A stretch of DNA of 7,970 bases from an uncultured Erysipelotrichaceae bacterium (GTDB lineage Bacteria > Bacillota_I > Bacilli_A > RF39 > UBA660). A program made the translations under genes and the position numbers. Below the pieces are notes generated by a model. The model did no database searches. It was given only the letters and a program-made list of their open reading frames with translations, and had not been told where the DNA came from. The DNA is taken from positions 1 through 7,970 of the forward strand of contig CACZQZ010000096.1 of NCBI GenBank assembly GCA_902783405.1, written 5' to 3'. Within the stretch, counting starts at the first letter, position 1. The number at the start of each line of letters is the position of its first letter. Below, one piece after another: positions 5,512 to 7,970 of the stretch.

Positions 5512-5547
5512 AAAAACATCTGATTTCAATTAAATTGATTTCAGATG
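5512..5547 (-). terminator. Terminator of the antisense RNA
   Basis: On the minus strand CATCTGA pairs with TCAGATG (7 bp), then an AA/AA internal loop, then TCAAT with ATTGA (5 bp) around a 3-base loop, followed by TTTTTATT. The T-run is only on the minus exit side. In the plus-strand mRNA the same bases form a 3' UTR hairpin that competes with the 5367-5378/5513-5524 pairing. Confidence 0.75.
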
Positions 5548-5560
5548 CATTCCTATTAAG

Positions 5561-5601
5561 GGATTACGTCTGATTCGCAGTAATCAAACGTATCCTTTTT
5601 T
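5561..5601 (+). terminator. Terminator of the toxin mRNA
   Basis: GGAT, ACGT and TGATT (5561-5575, with a bulged T at 5565 and a C-A mismatch at 5570/5587) pair with AATCA, ACGT and ATCC (5582-5595), loop CGCAGT, followed by six T. The 3' arm of this hairpin is also the exact complement of the mRNA 5' end, which could displace the 5' arm after transcription. Confidence 0.8.
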
Positions 5602-5629
5602 ATTGTATGAGTTTTCCTCATCTATATAC

Positions 5630-5658
5630 ATTATAAAAGATAATGGACAATATGTCAA
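5630..5658 (-). promoter_or_regulatory. Perfect consensus promoter of the antisense RNA
   Basis: On the minus strand TTGACA at 5653-5658 and TATAAT at 5630-5635 are separated by exactly 17 bases. The -35 box begins one base after the T-run of the hpf terminator. No minus-strand gene lies downstream before the infC promoter, so the natural product is an RNA antisense to the 5350-5601 transcript. Confidence 0.88.
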
Positions 5659-5659
5659 T

Positions 5660-5690
5660 AAAAAAACAAGAGACTTTAAATCTCTTGTTT
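5660..5690 (-). terminator. Terminator of hpf
   Basis: On the minus strand AAACAAGAGA (5681-5690) pairs with TCTCTTGTTT (5664-5673) as a perfect 10-bp stem with a 7-base loop, ending in a run of seven T. It starts 4 bases after the hpf stop codon and isolates hpf transcription from the antisense RNA promoter that follows. Confidence 0.88.
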
Positions 5691-5694
5691 AAGT

Positions 5695-6219
5695 TTAACT
5701 TGTTCTAATTATACCGTAATTTCCGTCTTTTCTTTTATATAAAATATCAATTTCATTATCTTCCGCATTTTTAAATACAAAGAAATCATGATCAATAAGT
5801 TCCATTTGAAGTATTGCTTCTTCTTCACTCATTGGTTTTAGAGTAATATCTTTTCTTTTTACAATTTTATTTTCTTCATCAATATCACTTTCAAAATCTA
5901 AATTAAAATCAACTGTCATATTATTATTTGATTTTTTTCTCATCTTTGTTTTATTTTTTCTAATTTGTCTTTCGATTTTATCGGTTACTTTATCAATAGA
6001 ACTATATAAATCTTTTTCTTTTACTTCTGCTCTTAAAATCATATTTTTAGCAGGCACAGTAACTTCTACTACTTGATAGATTCCATCAATTCTAGCAACG
6101 ACATTTGCTGTGATATTTTCAGCATCGAAGTATCTTTCTAACCTCCCTATCTTTTCCTCAATATAGTTTTTGATAGCATCTGTTATTTCTATTTTGCTAC
6201 CACGAATGTTAATTCTCAT
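5695..6219 (-). CDS. hpf: Long-form ribosome hibernation promoting factor
   Basis: HPF binds the 30S subunit near the tRNA and mRNA sites, and in its long form pairs two 70S ribosomes into inactive 100S dimers in slow growth or stress. The 174 residues are within the long-form size range. Residues 1-95 are the S30AE ribosome-binding domain (MRINIRGSKIEITDAIKNYI, with the basic helix KIERQIRKNKTKMRKK). An acidic linker follows at about 103-118. The C-terminal dimerisation domain covers about 119-171, with ITLKPMSEEEAILQMELIDH, DFFVFKNAE and YKRKDGNYGII. AAAGGGTGAT precedes the ATG at 6219. It lies 68 bases after clpB with an extended -10 promoter between, and ends in its own terminator. Confidence 0.96.
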   Translation of the reverse strand: MRINIRGSKIEITDAIKNYIEEKIGRLERYFDAENITANVVARIDGIYQVVEVTVPAKNMILRAEVKEKDLYSSIDKVTDKIERQIRKNKTKMRKKSNNNMTVDFNLDFESDIDEENKIVKRKDITLKPMSEEEAILQMELIDHDFFVFKNAEDNEIDILYKRKDGNYGIIRTS

Positions 6220-6240
6220 AACATCACCCTTTCTATATTT

Positions 6241-6249
6241 ATTATAACA
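6241..6249 (-). promoter_or_regulatory. Extended -10 promoter candidate for hpf
   Basis: On the minus strand TGTTATAAT is an exact extended -10 (TGnTATAAT). No good -35 is present at 16-18 bases. Transcription would start near 6234, leaving a leader of about 15 bases with the ribosome site. I see no terminator between clpB and hpf, so some read-through from clpB is also possible. Confidence 0.6.
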
Positions 6250-6287
6250 TATATCTTTTGAAAAAATTATGTTTTTTTGTGGGAATT

Positions 6288-7970
6288 TTATTTTATTATG
6301 AATTTATCACCTGTAACATCAATAGTAACTTCACTATCATATTTTATTTCATCTTTGATAATCCCTTCTGCAAGTAATGTCTCAATATTTTTAGATATAA
6401 ATCTTTTGATTGGTCTTGCTCCATATCTTTCGTCAAAAGCATTTTCTAAAATATATTGTTTAGCTTTTTCAGTTAATATGATTTTTAATTTTTGATGCTG
6501 TAATCTAGTTTGTAATTCATCTATAATTTTGTCAATAATTTCAGACACAACATCTTTTGATAAGGATTTAAAAATAATAATTTCATCAATTCTATTGATA
6601 AACTCTGGTTTAAACGTATGTCTCATTTCATTCATAACAAGTTCATTTTTATCTTTATGATTTTCTAGTATGTATTCACTTCCTAAATTAGAAGTCATGA
6701 TGATAATGGTATTTTTAAAGTCTACTGTTCTTCCTTGTGAATCAGTAATTCTTCCATCATCTAAAATTTGCAGTAAGATATTGAAAACATCTTTATGAGC
6801 TTTTTCTATTTCATCAAACAAAACGATGCTATAAGGATTTCTTCTTACTGCTTCCGTAAGTTGTCCACCCTCATCATATCCCACATATCCTGGAGGAGCT
6901 CCAACAAGTCTAGATACAGAATGTGCTTCCATGTATTCACTCATATCGATACGAATCATATGTCTTTCGTCATCAAAAAGTTCATACGCTAAACTTCTAG
7001 CTACTTCTGTTTTTCCAACTCCCGTTGGACCTAAAAAGATAAATGAACCAATTGGTTTGTTTGGATCTTTAATACCTGCTCTACTTCTTAAAATAGCTTC
7101 ACTAACAAGTGTTAAAGCTTCGTCTTGTCCTTTTACTCGTTTTTGTAAATTATCTTTTAAATGTAATAATTTATCTTTTTCACTTCCTACTAATTTTTGT
7201 ACTGGAATATTAGTCCATTTTGAAATAATACCAGCAATATCTTCTTCCTCAACAGTATCTGATAATATTTTAGATGAATCTAATTTTTTTAGTTCTTCTA
7301 ATTCTTTTTCTAATTTTGGTAAAGTACCATGTCTTAGTTTTGCAGCAAGTTCTAAATCATAATCATTTTCTGCTTGTTCTAATGTAAATTTAGTTTTTTC
7401 AATTTCTTCTTTTTTATTATTTATTTTATCATTAATAGATTTTTCTTCTTCCCATTTTTTTCGATAATCTGATTCTTTCATTTTTAATTCAGAAATCATC
7501 TTATCTAATTCTAATAATCTATTTTTAGAACTTTCATCTTTTTCCTTCTTTAAAGATTTTCTTTCTATTTCAAGTTTCATAATCTTTCTAGTTAAAGTAT
7601 CTAATTCGGTTGGTACAGAATCAATTTGAACTTTTATAGTAGCGCATGCCTCATCAATCAAATCGATTGCTTTATCTGGTAAGAATCTATCTGTGATGTA
7701 ACGATCAGATAGTGTTGCCGCAGCTACTAAAGCACTATCTTTAATGTTTACTTTGTGATAAACTTCAAATCTTTGTTTTAAACCTCTAAGAATCGTAATT
7801 GTATCTAATACATTAGGTTCTTTAACCAAAACTTTTTGAAAACGTCTTTCTAAAGCACCATCTTTTTCAATATATTTTCTGTATTCATTTAAAGTGGTTG
7901 CTCCAATGACATGAATTTCACTTCTAGCAAGCATAGGTTTTAGCATATTTCCTGCATCCATAGCTCCTTC
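6288..7970 (-). CDS. clpB: ClpB disaggregase, 5' end outside the window
   Basis: ClpB is a hexameric AAA+ chaperone that, with DnaK, threads aggregated proteins through its pore. The frame is open to the window edge at 7970, so about 560 C-terminal residues are present of the usual 850-870. In fragment numbering, the end of the first ATPase domain is at 1-110 ([35 protein letters not shown], Arg pair 42-43). The coiled-coil middle domain is at about 112-232 and is complete, which separates ClpB from ClpA and most ClpC. The second ATPase domain has Walker A GPTGVGKT at 314-321, Walker B SIVLFDE at 381-387, pore loop GYVGYDEGG and the C-terminal motif [10 protein letters not shown] at 514-523. 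The ATG at 7961 is internal, not the start. Promoter and any CIRCE element lie outside the window. Confidence 0.97.
   Translation of the reverse strand, partial: EGAMDAGNMLKPMLARSEIHVIGATTLNEYRKYIEKDGALERRFQKVLVKEPNVLDTITILRGLKQRFEVYHKVNIKDSALVAAATLSDRYITDRFLPDKAIDLIDEACATIKVQIDSVPTELDTLTRKIMKLEIERKSLKKEKDESSKNRLLELDKMISELKMKESDYRKKWEEEKSINDKINNKKEEIEKTKFTLEQAENDYDLELAAKLRHGTLPKLEKELEELKKLDSSKILSDTVEEEDIAGIISKWTNIPVQKLVGSEKDKLLHLKDNLQKRVKGQDEALTLVSEAILRSRAGIKDPNKPIGSFIFLGPTGVGKTEVARSLAYELFDDERHMIRIDMSEYMEAHSVSRLVGAPPGYVGYDEGGQLTEAVRRNPYSIVLFDEIEKAHKDVFNILLQILDDGRITDSQGRTVDFKNTIIIMTSNLGSEYILENHKDKNELVMNEMRHTFKPEFINRIDEIIIFKSLSKDVVSEIIDKIIDELQTRLQHQKLKIILTEKAKQYILENAFDERYGARPIKRFISKNIETLLAEGIIKDEIKYDSEVTIDVTGDKFIIK

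Larger units (their letters stand above)
5350..5601 (+). other. Structured mRNA of the putative type I toxin, about 252 nt
   Basis: The boundaries are inferred from the promoter at 5314-5343 and the terminator at 5561-5601. The RNA ends are perfectly complementary: GGATACGTTTGA at 5350-5361 with TCAAACGTATCC at 5584-5595. Nested inside, ATCAGATGTTTT at 5367-5378 pairs perfectly with AAAACATCTGAT at 5513-5524. The 29-codon reading frame lies inside this closed structure. A leader hairpin can hide the ribosome site: CCCTT at 5379-5383 with AAGGG at 5405-5409. TTTCTCTT at 5382-5389 can alternatively pair with AAGAGAAA at 5429-5436 across the start codon. Closure of 5' and 3' ends and a hidden ribosome site are classic type I toxin mRNA features. 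Confidence 0.65.
5511..5623 (-). ncRNA. Putative antisense antitoxin RNA, about 113 nt
   Basis: Predicted from a perfect consensus promoter at 5630-5658 and an intrinsic terminator at 5512-5547. It overlaps the 3' part of the toxin mRNA by about 90 bases (5511-5601). Visible structure: a 5' hairpin ATGAG/CTCAT (5607-5621). A second is a strong hairpin ACGTTTGATT/AATCAGACGT with the 6-base loop ACTGCG (5566-5591, 10 bp with one G-U). The terminator stem is third. The exposed six-base loop is a plausible first-contact site with the complementary loop of the mRNA (5576-5581). No reading frame with a ribosome site is present. Its stronger promoter relative to the toxin promoter is expected for an antitoxin RNA. 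Confidence 0.65.

Noticed and set aside
6220..6287. Terminator between clpB and hpf
   Set aside because: The T-rich stretch after the clpB stop has no stable stem before it.

Overview
The window is strongly AT-rich, and its proteins look like a low-GC Gram-positive bacterium (Firmicutes/Bacilli or a relative on the Mollicutes side). Supporting signs are the Bacillus-type gene order infC-rpmI-rplT, a sufC-sufD-sufS cluster, a long-form hibernation factor, strong GGAGG ribosome binding sites and TTGACA/TATAAT promoters. TGA acts as a stop (it ends sufD) and Trp is TGG, so the standard bacterial code applies rather than the Mycoplasma code. I cannot name a species; an uncultured gut lineage is plausible but is inference.

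Layout from left to right. Positions 12-230 (minus): small XRE-type regulator. 290-3017 (minus): iron-sulfur cluster assembly operon, transcribed sufC, sufD, sufS; sufU and sufB do not follow. 3130-3413 (plus): a terminator-like hairpin, a perfect consensus promoter and an unrecognised 61-residue protein. It converges on a second XRE-type gene (3410-3631, minus); the two stop codons share one TTAA. 3708-5245 (minus): the translation operon infC (IF3), rpmI (L35), rplT (L20) with a consensus promoter, an attenuator-type leader and a terminator. infC appears to start at the rare codon ATC, and L20 carries a C-terminal linker plus a Rho_N/SAP-like domain. 5695-6219 (minus): hpf, long-form ribosome hibernation factor. 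6288-7970 (minus): clpB, cut by the window edge.

The most interesting region is the apparent gap at 5246-5694. It encodes, on the plus strand, a roughly 250-nt transcript with a 29-residue single-membrane-span peptide. On the minus strand is a roughly 113-nt antisense RNA with a perfect consensus promoter and its own terminator, which covers the whole 3' UTR of the peptide mRNA. Two 12-nt segments of the mRNA 5' leader pair perfectly with two segments of its 3' UTR, and both are identical to segments of the antisense RNA. This is the architecture of a type I toxin-antitoxin system (compare txpA/RatA, bsrG/SR4 and hok/sok), and I do not recognise this peptide family.

Functionally the window combines Fe-S assembly, core translation with L20 feedback control, ribosome hibernation and protein disaggregation, with a putative type I toxin-antitoxin module between infC and hpf.
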